35,026 nucleotides of DNA from Pseudomonadota bacterium. Its GTDB lineage: Bacteria > Pseudomonadota > Gammaproteobacteria > Ga0077536. The stretch is taken from NCBI GenBank assembly GCA_027618655.1, contig JAQCEL010000015.1:1-35026 (forward strand), read 5' to 3'. The notes under the pieces are model-generated. The model did not search any database and had not been told where the DNA came from. It worked only from the letters and a program-made list of their open reading frames with translations. Made by a program: the position numbers and the translations under genes. Every line of letters starts with the position of its first letter. Positions within the stretch are counted from its first letter, which is position 1. This document shows positions 25,153-34,532 of the stretch, in pieces.

Positions 25153-27093
25153 ATGAAACTCGAAATCCGCAGCGTCGAAAGCGCGTTCGACGGACTGTCG
25201 TTTGGTGAATTCGGGCCCTACGAAAAAGTAGTCGGCCGCGCCCACGGCGAAGCAGACCCACGCCATCGCCTCAACACTGACGTCATTAACCTCGACAAAG
25301 CCCCACGCAATGCGGCCGGCCTGGTCGAATATTCCGTTGATTTTTGTGTTCTCAAACCGGTCGATATGTCGAAAGCGAATCGCCGGCTTTTGTACGACGC
25401 GCCGAACCGCGGCGACAAACTCGCGCTCGTTGATCTCAACGAATCGGTAAAAGGCGTGGGCTCGAACGAACTGACTGGTGCCGCAGACGCAGGCAACGGC
25501 TTTCTTATGCGTCAAGGTTATGTGATTGCGTTTAGTGCTTGGGACGGCGGGGTCGCGCCCGGGGTTGGTTATGTAGAGGACGCGAAGGGACACATGATCG
25601 CGGATTTCCCAGTCGCGACAAATAACGGTGCGCCGATCGTCGGGTTAAGTCGTGAAGAGATTATTTTTGCACACACGCAAAGTCCGGCGCGCGCACCGCT
25701 CGCTTATTCCGTCCACGAGCCCGACAAAGGCACGGCAACATTAACCGTTCGTCAGCAAGAGCCGGACCCCCGGGTCTTAGTTCCGAACGATCGATGGCAC
25801 TTCGTAACGAACCGAGAAATTGAAGTCGACTTGGTTGAAGGTTTCGATGCAGGCGCGCTCTACGAATTGATTTATGCTGCTTGCGATCCGGTGATCATGG
25901 GCCTTGGATTTGTTGGCGTACGCGATCTCTTGGGCTTCTTGCGGTATGCGAATGTCGATTCTGCTGGAACACCTAATCCGCTGAACCTCAACGGCAACCC
26001 TGGTGTGAACTACGCCATCGCCCACGGTCGTTCGCAACCGGGACGCTTTCTACGTGAATTTCTGCGTCTCGGGTTCAACGAAGACCCCTCTGGCCGACCC
26101 GTCTTCGATGGTGTCTATACCACGTTGACGGGATCGCGGCGCATGTTTTTGAACGAGCCGTTTTCGCAACCTGGCCGCTTTCCGCGTCAACACGAGGACC
26201 ATTTGTTTCCCGGGGATCAGTTTCCGTTTACCTATCCGACGTTGACGGATCCCATCAGCGGCAAGACGGACGGCATTCTCTCGCGCTGCGTGGCAAGCAA
26301 CACGTGTCCAAAGATTATGCACGTCGATTCGAGCACTGAATTTTGGCAAGGCCGCAGTTCATTAATTGTGACCAACCAAGACGGTTCAGCAATCGAATTA
26401 CCTGATGAAGTTCGTACCTATCTGCTCACCGGTAGCGGTCACGCTGGACCGCAAATGCTAGCGCATGCGGCAATGTACTGGAGCCCGTCGTTAAATCCCG
26501 TCAATGAGCTGAACTACTGTGCGCTCGTAAGGGCGCTGATTACTGCACTCGACGCATGGGTCACGGAGGGTATCGATCCACCGCCGAGTTGCTATCCGAG
26601 TGTCGCTGACGGCACCCTAGTGCCGCTAGAAGACTTGGATTTTCCAGCAATACCTGGCGCGACCTATACCGGAAGACTCAATGGTCTCAGCGATCGCGAT
26701 TACGCGACGCAACCACCGCGCGCCATCGCGGGGCGCGACTACACCGTCCTCGTCCCAACGGTTGATAGCGACGGCAATGAGATCTCTGGGATCCGCTCGC
26801 CGGACATCGGCGCACCACTTGGCACTTATACGGGATGGAATTTACGCGGCGAGAATTACGCAGAAGGTGCGTTAATGGTCGTTGGATCATTTATGCCGTT
26901 TGCTAGCACCGCTGCCGAACGCAAAAAGACCGGCGACCCGCGTCCCTCACTCGAAGAGCGCTATCCGACGCACGCCGACTACGTCGACGCCGTTCGTACG
27001 GCGGCGAGCGAACTTTATGATCAACGATTTCTGTTAAACGAAGACGCAGCGCGCTACGTGGCGAGCGCGAAAGCCTCTAAGGTCGGGAAGTAG
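25153..27093 (+). CDS. Large alpha/beta hydrolase domain protein (Abhydrolase_10-like)
   Basis: A 646-residue protein resembling the alpha/beta hydrolase domain family PF20091, found in catabolic clusters. The likely nucleophile elbow is G292-R-S294-Q-P-G, followed by RFLREFLRLGFNED as is typical. The N-terminal half (about 1-230) forms a beta-rich domain with LLYDAPNRG and GFLMRQGYVIAFSAWDG. The ATG at 25153 is selected because GGGAG lies just before it and the family starts here; an upstream TTG at 25051 would add 34 charged residues. No signal peptide is evident. It could hydrolyse the ester or lactone made by the neighbouring monooxygenases. Confidence 0.85.
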   Translation: MKLEIRSVESAFDGLSFGEFGPYEKVVGRAHGEADPRHRLNTDVINLDKAPRNAAGLVEYSVDFCVLKPVDMSKANRRLLYDAPNRGDKLALVDLNESVKGVGSNELTGAADAGNGFLMRQGYVIAFSAWDGGVAPGVGYVEDAKGHMIADFPVATNNGAPIVGLSREEIIFAHTQSPARAPLAYSVHEPDKGTATLTVRQQEPDPRVLVPNDRWHFVTNREIEVDLVEGFDAGALYELIYAACDPVIMGLGFVGVRDLLGFLRYANVDSAGTPNPLNLNGNPGVNYAIAHGRSQPGRFLREFLRLGFNEDPSGRPVFDGVYTTLTGSRRMFLNEPFSQPGRFPRQHEDHLFPGDQFPFTYPTLTDPISGKTDGILSRCVASNTCPKIMHVDSSTEFWQGRSSLIVTNQDGSAIELPDEVRTYLLTGSGHAGPQMLAHAAMYWSPSLNPVNELNYCALVRALITALDAWVTEGIDPPPSCYPSVADGTLVPLEDLDFPAIPGATYTGRLNGLSDRDYATQPPRAIAGRDYTVLVPTVDSDGNEISGIRSPDIGAPLGTYTGWNLRGENYAEGALMVVGSFMPFASTAAERKKTGDPRPSLEERYPTHADYVDAVRTAASELYDQRFLLNEDAARYVASAKASKVGK

Positions 27094-27202
27094 CGCGCGA
27101 CGTCATTAGGGACGAACTATTTAAATTCTTCCGAGTACCTGTGGTCGAAATAATTAGTCCGTCCCTCTATTCGCGCTTCCTAGTCGCGGCCCATCGGATT
27201 GG

Positions 27203-28030
27203 TTACCCGGCGCGTACGCGAGCTCGCCAGCTGAGTGCAAGCAGTGCCGACAACAGCAAGGGTAGCGTGGCCGGCAACGGCACTGGCGCGGTCCCAAAAT
27301 TTCCCGATTCGCTGGTTACCGTTATCTCTTCTGGGGCAAGCGGATCGCCGTTTAAATTCGTGATGGAGAGCATCACGATGGCGGTGTTGCTGAAATCAGC
27401 GGTCGCCGTGGCACCCGCATCAAGCGAAAGAACGAAAAATGACAACAGGGACGTGATGTTGATGGTGCTTTCGCCGACCAGCTGGTAGGTATCGGTCGTC
27501 AAAACATCGTTGGTGACCGTCTGCGATGTGTCGTAGCGACGAAAATCATTTGTGCTGAGCAGCCCTTGTGGTGCAACGTTCAGATTAGCCGAGACGCGCG
27601 AGTTGCTCCCGTCAATATCGAGTATCCCATCGACGACCATCGTGACGGTGGCTTGATAGGGACTTTCCAGATCGGTCGGTGTAATTGTGATCGTATCGCG
27701 CAGGCTCGCGAACACGTTCATTAGTCCTAGTTCGATACTGCTCTGTTGCGATCCGCTGGTATTCGTAATGGTTCCGAAGACCTGAAGCTTGGGAACTGTG
27801 CTGTCGACTAGTGACAAGTATTCCCACTCGCCCGGATCCTGGTCGGCGACCGAGATGCTGGGGCGGGAAAATGGCTCCGCGTTTTCGATGTCCGACATGT
27901 TCGATTCGAAAGCGAAATCGCCGTTCGCATCAACCCGACCGGACACCCGCATCTCGGGTACCGCGTAGGCACCGTGCGCGAGTAGGGTAAGGCTCAGGGT
28001 CAGAATGACGCGCTGCAGTAAGTTTCTCAT
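27203..28030 (-). CDS. VPLPA-CTERM exported protein
   Basis: A 275-residue secreted protein with a Sec signal peptide (residues 1-23, ending AHGAYA) and a C-terminal VPLPA-CTERM sorting tail: VPLPATLPLLL, hydrophobic helix, then the basic end RARVRAG. Such tails are recognised by exosortase, which transfers the protein to the cell surface or exopolysaccharide. The middle is beta-rich with no known domain. The ATG at 28030 has a GGAGGG site; a longer in-frame start at 28135 would hide the signal peptide. It is convergent with the hydrolase gene. No exosortase gene is in the window. Confidence 0.85.
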   Translation of the reverse strand: MRNLLQRVILTLSLTLLAHGAYAVPEMRVSGRVDANGDFAFESNMSDIENAEPFSRPSISVADQDPGEWEYLSLVDSTVPKLQVFGTITNTSGSQQSSIELGLMNVFASLRDTITITPTDLESPYQATVTMVVDGILDIDGSNSRVSANLNVAPQGLLSTNDFRRYDTSQTVTNDVLTTDTYQLVGESTINITSLLSFFVLSLDAGATATADFSNTAIVMLSITNLNGDPLAPEEITVTSESGNFGTAPVPLPATLPLLLSALLALSWRARVRAG

Positions 28031-28662
28031 GATTAAACCCTCCTTAGTTAGTCTGAAGACTAGTACTTCCTTGTACGCGTTATGAGTATAGGACGAAAAA
28101 ACGTATTTTTCCTCAATCCGAACGGGCGACGTCACGGTAATTAGGATAGGTAATTAGCGACAATATGTCTGTCTCCTTAGACGCGAGCATTCGAAATAAA
28201 TCTACTGGCTATTCGTAGCCGTGTGTTCATCCGATTGTTGCAGGCGTGGGCAAAACGCGGTGAAGACATTGATGTACGCAATCAGTTGACGTTCGGTAAG
28301 CTAGTCCACGACCCGTTCCTATGATGACGATTGCTCTTGCAAAGACGCGATCGAGCTGTTCGATGACAGGCGATTTTTTCTCACACTATTGACCATGAGT
28401 CGCGTGAAAATTCACGAATATAAACTGCGAGACGGTTGGACAGATTTCGTGATGATCGCAATATAATCGCTAACGCAGCAGCGGAACGCGCGGTAACAAA
28501 GCATAAGGCGCTGTCGGATTACATTCCGACATCAAGATGCGTGCCCAGCGGAGAATATCCCCACTAACGGAAACCTAGCGGTTAATGCTAATCTGGCGAA
28601 CGTTAAAAAATTCGTGAGTCGTTTTCCTACCCGTGAAGACGCGACTATGAGGAGCTAATTCA
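28031..28662. other. Divergent intergenic region
   Basis: About 630 bases between the VPLPA-CTERM gene (minus) and the second BVMO (plus). No gene is recognised. A small hairpin TGTCGGA-TTACAT-TCCGACA lies at 28512-28531. Promoters for both genes should be here, but no convincing box was found. Confidence 0.5.
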
Positions 28663-30327
28663 ATGAATGATCTTAAATTGCGGACCAAACCCAGTGGATC
28701 CGACGTTCAATTGTTTGACGCCGTCGTTATCGGCGCCGGCTTCGCGGGCCTGTATGCACTGTACCGTCTACGCGAAATGGGCTTGGCCGTGCGTCTCTAC
28801 GAAGGCGCAGGTGGCGTCGGCGGCACGTGGTGGTGGAATCGCTATCCGGGCGCGCGCGTTGATTTCCCGAGCGCGCCGTATTACTCCTATTCATTCTCCG
28901 AAGAATTACTCAACGAATTTGAATGGAAGGAACGACAACCGTCGCAAGCTGAAGTGTTGTCGTATCTGGATTTTGTCGCGGACAAACTCAAACTACGCAC
29001 GCATATTCAGCTCGAAACCTGGATCCAGGACGCCGTGTTCGATGAAATCGCGCAACGTTGGAACATCGAGACGCATCTCGGTGAACATATCTCAACGCAA
29101 TTTCTGATTTCGGCGATGGGTACGCTATCGGAAGCGAACAAACCAAACATTCCCGGCATCGATGATTTTGCTGGCGAGATTATTCACACCGGGCGTTGGC
29201 CTGCAGAAGAAGTAAAGTTTGCCGGGAAGCGAGTCGGTGTGATCGGCACGGGTTCATCCGGCATTCAGTCAATCCCGATGATCGCGCGCCAGGCCGAACA
29301 TTTAACTGTGTTCCAACGCACGCCGCAATACAGTATTCCGGCCGGCAACCGCCCGGTGAAACCTGAGGAAATTGCCGACGCACGGGCGAACTTCGATAAA
29401 CGCCGTGAATTTATGAAGGTCTCGCCCCTTGGCATGCCTTATCCGATGTCTGAGCGATCTGCCTTGGATGACTCACCCGAAGTGCGCAACGCCTTGTATG
29501 AAACGCTGTGGCAAGACGGTGGTCTGCATATGTTGTTCAACAGTTACAACGACCTGCTGACCAACAAAGCAGCGAACGACACACTTTGTGAATTTATCAG
29601 AGAAAAAATCCGCTCAATCGTTAAAGATCCCGAAACAGTTAAAAAATTACTGCCCGATTATATTTTGGCAACGAAACGCCAGGCGATCGACGACGGCTAT
29701 TTTGAAACCTATAACGAAGACCACGTAGACCTCGTGGATTTGCGCGACGATCCGATCGTGAAGATCACGGCCGACGGCATCACGACGAAAAACGGCGAGC
29801 ATCCACTCGACATGCTGGTACTCGCGACGGGGTATGACGCGATCACGGGTAAATTACTGCGCTTAAATCCCAAGGGTCGCGGCGGCCTAGATTTAGCCAC
29901 GGCCTGGGATAAACGATTCTTCACCTACCTTGGCGTCGCCATCCCTGGTTTTCCGAACCTGTTCATGGTGCATGGTCCGCAGTCGCCGTCCGTCTTGTAC
30001 AACATGCCTTATGGCGGCGAGATGGAAGGCGACTGGATCAGGGATTGCATTGCCTACCTTCGCGACAACAACATCGCGACGATAGAGCCTGCCCCGGGTG
30101 TTGACGAACCTTGGGCGGAGAACGTCGAGGAAGCCGCCAAGCAAACCTTATTCCATGGCACGGATTCCTGGTATTCCGGTGCGAACATTGAGGGCAAGCA
30201 TCGTCAATTTATCGTGCATCTCGGTGGACCCGAATATTTTAAGCACCTAACGGACGTTGCGGAGAAAAATTACGAAGGGTTTGTATTGGGGAAGGAATCG
30301 GCAACCCTCGCGAGTGCGAAAGCGTAG
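28663..30327 (+). CDS. FAD-dependent Baeyer-Villiger monooxygenase (second copy)
   Basis: A 554-residue type I BVMO. The FAD site is GAGFAG (24-29) with GGTWWWNRYPGARVD; the BVMO fingerprint is F169-A-G171-EII-H175-TGR-W179-P180; the NADPH site is GTGSSG (195-200). It is clearly related to the protein at 20735 but diverged: GGTWWW against GGTWYN, and different substrate-loop sequences. The two are more likely specialised enzymes than a recent duplication. The ATG has GAGGAG upstream. It stands alone, with a minus-strand lipoprotein gene convergent to it 57 bases away. Confidence 0.93.
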   Translation: MNDLKLRTKPSGSDVQLFDAVVIGAGFAGLYALYRLREMGLAVRLYEGAGGVGGTWWWNRYPGARVDFPSAPYYSYSFSEELLNEFEWKERQPSQAEVLSYLDFVADKLKLRTHIQLETWIQDAVFDEIAQRWNIETHLGEHISTQFLISAMGTLSEANKPNIPGIDDFAGEIIHTGRWPAEEVKFAGKRVGVIGTGSSGIQSIPMIARQAEHLTVFQRTPQYSIPAGNRPVKPEEIADARANFDKRREFMKVSPLGMPYPMSERSALDDSPEVRNALYETLWQDGGLHMLFNSYNDLLTNKAANDTLCEFIREKIRSIVKDPETVKKLLPDYILATKRQAIDDGYFETYNEDHVDLVDLRDDPIVKITADGITTKNGEHPLDMLVLATGYDAITGKLLRLNPKGRGGLDLATAWDKRFFTYLGVAIPGFPNLFMVHGPQSPSVLYNMPYGGEMEGDWIRDCIAYLRDNNIATIEPAPGVDEPWAENVEEAAKQTLFHGTDSWYSGANIEGKHRQFIVHLGGPEYFKHLTDVAEKNYEGFVLGKESATLASAKA

Positions 30328-30383
30328 CGGCCAGTTAAGCGGTAATGAGCGTGGTCGAAGGTGGGCCGCGATCCGGTTGCCTA

Positions 30384-30815
30384 TTAAATAGCCCCTGCAA
30401 ACTCGACGCGGTTCAACAGATCTTCTATTTTTCGAGCAGCCCGTTCGCATTTACCGATCGTGGACATCACGCGCCAGCGCAAGGCGAAGGATGGCTTCTC
30501 GCCTTGCAACTCAGCTAGTACAGTCTGGGTCAACGGACCGCAGTATGCAGTCATTTGAGCTTCGGCATCGACTACTGCCGGATCGGCGTTTTCAAGTATT
30601 TCCATTAACGGATAACGATCCATCAGCGCATTTGCGACCCGGCTCTGATAGAGGAAAACGCGCTGGGCTCTCGGCGCGTCGTGCACGTCGCGGACGGGGT
30701 CTACGTTGTTAGCGTCAGCATTGCTCAAGGAGGCGCATCCTCCAATGAGCAACGCGCTCAGGAGTAATAGCGCGGCCGGAGTTGCGACGATAACTGTTTT
30801 GGTGAGTTCATTCAT
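30384..30815 (-). CDS. Small lipoprotein of unknown function
   Basis: A 143-residue protein with a lipoprotein signal: hydrophobic stretch 8-24 and lipobox IGGC with C27 as the lipidated residue. The mature part is mostly helical with two Cys (about 92 and 123), which could form a disulfide in the periplasm. No domain is recognised. It is divergent from the fifth LLM gene, across a region with two perfect palindromes. Confidence 0.75.
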   Translation of the reverse strand: MNELTKTVIVATPAALLLLSALLIGGCASLSNADANNVDPVRDVHDAPRAQRVFLYQSRVANALMDRYPLMEILENADPAVVDAEAQMTAYCGPLTQTVLAELQGEKPSFALRWRVMSTIGKCERAARKIEDLLNRVEFAGAI

Positions 30816-30912
30816 TCGTACTTACTTCCAGAGTCCGGACGAGTCGGCGGCCGAAAAGTGCCTTCGCGAAGTGCCTAGTGTGTAACCCTACGATGATAAT
30901 AAAAAATGTTAC

Positions 30913-30926
30913 GTGAGATATCTCAC
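30913..30926. promoter_or_regulatory. Candidate operator GTGAGATATCTCAC
   Basis: A 14-base perfect palindrome in the divergent region about 100 bases upstream of the lipoprotein start. Symmetry of this size suits a dimeric regulator. Confidence 0.45.
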
Positions 30927-30958
30927 ACTCGGCGTTTAACGAAGTTAATAATCGGTAA

Positions 30959-30975
30959 AAAGGTTATTAACCTTT
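30959..30975. promoter_or_regulatory. Candidate operator AAAGGTTATTAACCTTT
   Basis: Perfect 8-1-8 palindrome, 33 bases after the first. Its left half also takes part in an alternative inverted repeat with 30944-30951. Confidence 0.45.
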
Positions 30976-31232
30976 AGGCTAAACGGACTCGCTTCCCAAC
31001 GCGGCCCCTTTTTTGGCCAACAGATGGTCGTCACGCGCGCGAATTAACGCCGGGCGCCTATTGGATTGATTCGATCATTGAGCTAGCCATTGTGGAGATC
31101 GCTCGGCGAAACGGTCGAGATATGTCCTTGCACCGCACGGTTTGATTTTTTTACACTGGGCGAAACGTCGGTAAATGCTAGTCGCCATCACAGCGCAACC
31201 CACCTCCTAATTATTAGCACAGGATAAGAACT

Positions 31233-32126
31233 ATGCCCAAGCACTTGAGCCTACTTCAATGGACCGAGGGCACGACCGGAGTCGATCTGGTCGCCGCCAC
31301 GAAACGTCTTGAGCGACTCGGTTATTACGAGTTGTGGTTGCCAGAGATTTATGGGCGCGATCCGTTTTCTACCGCCGGCTATCTCCTCGCTAGCACCGAG
31401 AAGATCTACGTTTCGAGTGGCATAGCGAACGTTTACGCCCGAGACGCAGACAACGCAGCGCAAGCAGCAAACGGGTTGTCCGAACTTTCCGGTGGACGGT
31501 TTCGCCTCGGTCTAGGTGTCTCGCATCCCGTCTTCGTTGAGCCACGCGGTCACACTTGGATCCCTCCGGTGAAGAAAATGCGGAGCTACATCGAGCATGT
31601 CAAAGCCGCACGCATAGATAGTCCGCACGCCAAGAGGCCAGCGCCAGTGATCGTTGCGGGCCACGGCAAAGGCTTACTTGGCGTGGCAGGAAGCCATGCC
31701 GACGGAGCGTTCGTCTTCTTGCAACCCATTGAGACTGTTCGGATCGCGCGCGAAATCCTGGGTCCGGATAAAGAGATCCACGTAGCGGTTCGCTGTGTCC
31801 TCGATCCCGATCCTGAGTCCGCGCGTGATTTGGCGCGGCGCGCGTGCGCTTGCTACATTGGTCTCCCGGCCTATCACGACCGCTGGAGCGATCTCGGCTT
31901 TGTCGAAAGCGACTGGAATACGGGCGGCAGCGATCGCTTAATTGACGCGATCTGTGCCTGGGGCGATGTCCCTACGTTGCGCGACAAGTTCACTGCTTAC
32001 TATGCAGCAGGTGCGACTCACGTCGTACTCTATCCGTGCAACCCGGATGAAACGTATAGCGCGGATAGCGCCGTGTCCAAAAACTGGAACTGGCCGCTAC
32101 TCGAAGCACTGGCCCCGGCTGGCTGA
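31233..32126 (+). CDS. LLM class (F420-dependent-like) oxidoreductase
   Basis: A 297-residue LLM protein of the subgroup often named TIGR03620-like. Marks are LERLGYYELWLPEIYGRDPF, SGGRFRLGLGVSHPVFVE and PVIVAGHGKGLLGVAGSHADG. The ATG has AGGA upstream. It lies alone, convergent with an outer-membrane barrel gene. It shares no clear operon with the other oxidoreductases, and the palindromes upstream could control it. Confidence 0.88.
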   Translation: MPKHLSLLQWTEGTTGVDLVAATKRLERLGYYELWLPEIYGRDPFSTAGYLLASTEKIYVSSGIANVYARDADNAAQAANGLSELSGGRFRLGLGVSHPVFVEPRGHTWIPPVKKMRSYIEHVKAARIDSPHAKRPAPVIVAGHGKGLLGVAGSHADGAFVFLQPIETVRIAREILGPDKEIHVAVRCVLDPDPESARDLARRACACYIGLPAYHDRWSDLGFVESDWNTGGSDRLIDAICAWGDVPTLRDKFTAYYAAGATHVVLYPCNPDETYSADSAVSKNWNWPLLEALAPAG

Positions 32127-32250
32127 GGGAATTTGATCCCATGCGGGGCAGATTACGGAATCGCGGATCTGGGGCCGTTCATTTAGTTCTGCTGACAGTT
32201 CGTTTTTTCGATCTATCGCGATCATTGAAATAGATCGTCAGTGAATATAG

Positions 32251-33693
32251 TCAAAAGCTAAATTCAAAATTTAATACACCGAGAAGTTGCGAGTCGCGCG
32301 CGGCCAAGCCATTCTCACCAGCCGCAAACAAATGACCGTTGCCGTCGTAGACGTCATATTTTAGTTCCGGGCGAATGAGTAAGTGCTTGCTCACGTCCCA
32401 ACCGAGGCTGGCGGTCAGGGCATAGACGTCACCGCCTCGTGCGCCGACCCCGCTCCATAGCACATTGGCGGCGTTCTCGTCTGTGAACCACTCAAAGCGC
32501 GTACCGACATGGACGTTCTCGATCAGCCGATAGCGGAATCCGCCATTCGCTCCATAGAACGCCGAATCACGCGTGATAGCAAACGGTAGCGGACGCAGAT
32601 CACCGCCTTCCTGATAGCCATAGACGGATTCAAAGACCAGCAACAGTCGCTCGGTCGCCGCGTGTGTCGCAGTGAAAAAACCGACGAAGCGATCGAGATA
32701 CTCGTTGCTTGAACTCAAGGCGAGAAATTGCGAGCCCCCACCGAGTGGGTAAGCGATGCCGTTAATCAGTTTGGCGTCACCGAAGTCGTCTTCGCCGTTG
32801 CCGTAAATCGTTTCAATGTCGAGCCAAGTGCGCATATCGGGACTGCGCCAGCGACCCGCGAACATGAACGACGGGCCACCCGCACCTGATCCGAAATCGA
32901 TACTGTTCCAATCACTCGTGATACCAAAACCTAAACTCGCATGCCCAAGCGCCGGGTCGAGTGGCAGCTTGAATTGCGTCAGTATGCCGACATGTTTCGC
33001 GGGGCTCGCAGTAAACGCATACGTGCGGCTCGAAAACATGTTCGGTGGCACCAAGGCTTTGCCGATTTCGAGGCCGAGCGAACTATGCCAACTGCCGACC
33101 AGCACGGACGCGCCAGCGCCAATCGGCAGATATATGTCGAGGAAAAATTCCGTCAGTGCGAGACGATTTTTGTCGCGTGCGTTCCACTCCCAATCGTCGA
33201 AGCCTTTCGTCGACCAGAATACGCCGTCCTCACCATAGTGCGCAGTCACCGCCCAGTCGACAATTACTTCCTCGCCGCGCGGCCCAGGTAGCGGAGTTAC
33301 CCGGCTCAGTACATTGCGGTTCGGTTCGAACATGTGGCCCGGCGGACAGGCGCTGCCCTTGCACACAATGAGGCCAATGTGTTGCAGGTTGAGCCCTTCG
33401 TCTTGAACTAGACCGCCTTGCGGCTGCAGTCCGCGGCCGCGACCCTGAGGCAGTAATGTTTTCGCAATATCGTGATTCGATTTCGCGGCCGAGACATGCG
33501 CGTAGCCGAGTACTCCAATGTTGAATTCCCGTTCGAGCTTATCGCCGAACAAGGCGCGAAAACCCGCACCATGTGGTTTTTCAGGGTCGCCGAATGACAA
33601 AGCTGGCGCGAAAAATACGGTGACCGTAATCAGAATGATAAGTTGTTTAATAAACCCATCGCCGCAGTTTGAGGAATTAAGCATCACGGCCAA
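32251..33693 (-). CDS. Putative outer-membrane beta-barrel protein
   Basis: A 480-residue exported protein. Residues about 15-36 (KQLIILITVTVFFAPALSFG) form a Sec signal peptide. The mature part has many short amphipathic strands, and the chain ends in NFEFSF, the C-terminal Phe signature recognised by the BAM complex. Two Cys occur in CKGSACPPG near residue 110. It may be a porin-like channel of the OmpL / beta-barrel porin-2 kind for a hydrophobic or aromatic substrate (inference). The start is uncertain: TTG at 33693 or ATG at 33684; both keep the signal peptide. Confidence 0.75.
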   Translation of the reverse strand: MAVMLNSSNCGDGFIKQLIILITVTVFFAPALSFGDPEKPHGAGFRALFGDKLEREFNIGVLGYAHVSAAKSNHDIAKTLLPQGRGRGLQPQGGLVQDEGLNLQHIGLIVCKGSACPPGHMFEPNRNVLSRVTPLPGPRGEEVIVDWAVTAHYGEDGVFWSTKGFDDWEWNARDKNRLALTEFFLDIYLPIGAGASVLVGSWHSSLGLEIGKALVPPNMFSSRTYAFTASPAKHVGILTQFKLPLDPALGHASLGFGITSDWNSIDFGSGAGGPSFMFAGRWRSPDMRTWLDIETIYGNGEDDFGDAKLINGIAYPLGGGSQFLALSSSNEYLDRFVGFFTATHAATERLLLVFESVYGYQEGGDLRPLPFAITRDSAFYGANGGFRYRLIENVHVGTRFEWFTDENAANVLWSGVGARGGDVYALTASLGWDVSKHLLIRPELKYDVYDGNGHLFAAGENGLAARDSQLLGVLNFEFSF

Positions 33694-34158
33694 ATACTAA
33701 CAGGGATCCGGTAGATCCGGGGACAGTTAACTTATTTCACTCGGTTAGCTCATTGCCTAAAACGTGGGGTAATCGATCCACGGAACTCTCTGCTTTACAC
33801 AAGTCGATGTCGATGCGGCTGATCTTGGACGTGGATTTCACTGATGTTTTTTCAAGGAAACTGCATTTGCGAGTGGGTTCCGCCGGACTGGAAAATCTAT
33901 GTCCGGCGAACGACTTTGATGTATCAAAAGCGTTCTCCGGAACTCTGCGATCCACAACAACGCAAAAATTCCTCTAACCCGTTGCGCATTTTGACTGTTG
34001 AAGGCATCCTCGTTGCATTGTCACTGCAGCTGGGCAGTCAACGACGGCTTACAGGGGCTTACGATGGCACGAGTGCCGTGATTCAAAATACAAGTGCAAC
34101 GATTCGGTGCGACCAAAGAACACAAACGAGTCTGCCGCTTCGGTGACAAATAGCGCTA
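33694..34158. other. Intergenic region with a diverged repeat copy
   Basis: About 465 bases. It carries GGGGACAGTTAACTTATTTC (about 33719-33738), a diverged relative of the RAYT repeat. Overlapping short frames (33753-33977, 33844-34146 and the opposite strand) have no recognised product or ribosome-binding site and are not called. Confidence 0.5.
33719..33738 (-). repeat. Diverged RAYT-type repeat, copy f
   Basis: GGGGACAGT is shared with copy b, but TTAAC replaces ATATTTAA. It lies just upstream of the outer-membrane protein gene. Confidence 0.5.
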
Positions 34159-34464
34159 ATGAAAATTCCACGCCACCTTGTTACGACTTTAACCATTGCG
34201 GGGGTCGCTCTGTGCGTCATGCTGTATTGGACACAAACAACCGGAGTGCAAATTATTTGTGATTCGTTCCCGATCGGATCGGTTGTCGAAGATTCCGAAC
34301 AACTAGCGAATAGCTTCGGTGTGCAGCTTAAAGGTCCGTTTGATCTGATCGATAAGCCCGGAATAAAGCACTACACCTATTGCGCGCAGTTCACGCTGTG
34401 CAAGATGTCGTGCGAAATGGAAATGAGCGGAACGGTCGTCGCTCATTCAGTTTTGAACAAATGA
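34159..34464 (+). CDS. Small membrane-anchored hypothetical protein
   Basis: A 101-residue protein with an N-terminal hydrophobic segment (about residues 9-24) that could be an anchor or signal. It is followed by a short domain with four further Cys (about 34, 74, 81 and 85) that might form disulfides in the periplasm. No family is recognised. The ribosome-binding site is weak. It converges on the isochorismatase-family gene. Confidence 0.5.
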   Translation: MKIPRHLVTTLTIAGVALCVMLYWTQTTGVQIICDSFPIGSVVEDSEQLANSFGVQLKGPFDLIDKPGIKHYTYCAQFTLCKMSCEMEMSGTVVAHSVLNK

Positions 34465-34532
34465 GTTCGTCCAGACCCACATCGGGCAAGCGTTTACCTG
34501 ATTCGGCGCCGATAAGCGTTGTTGATTGCAAA

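Larger units (their letters stand above)
30816..31232. other. Divergent intergenic region with perfect palindromes
   Basis: About 417 bases between the lipoprotein (minus) and LLM (plus) genes. No gene is seen. It is AT-rich around 30890-30980 and carries two perfect palindromes plus an inverted GTTAATAA / TTATTAAC pair (30944-30951, 30964-30971). Confidence 0.6.

Noticed and set aside
33753-34146. Overlapping short plus-strand frames
   Set aside because: No ribosome-binding sites, no recognised motif and mutual overlap in different frames; treated as intergenic.
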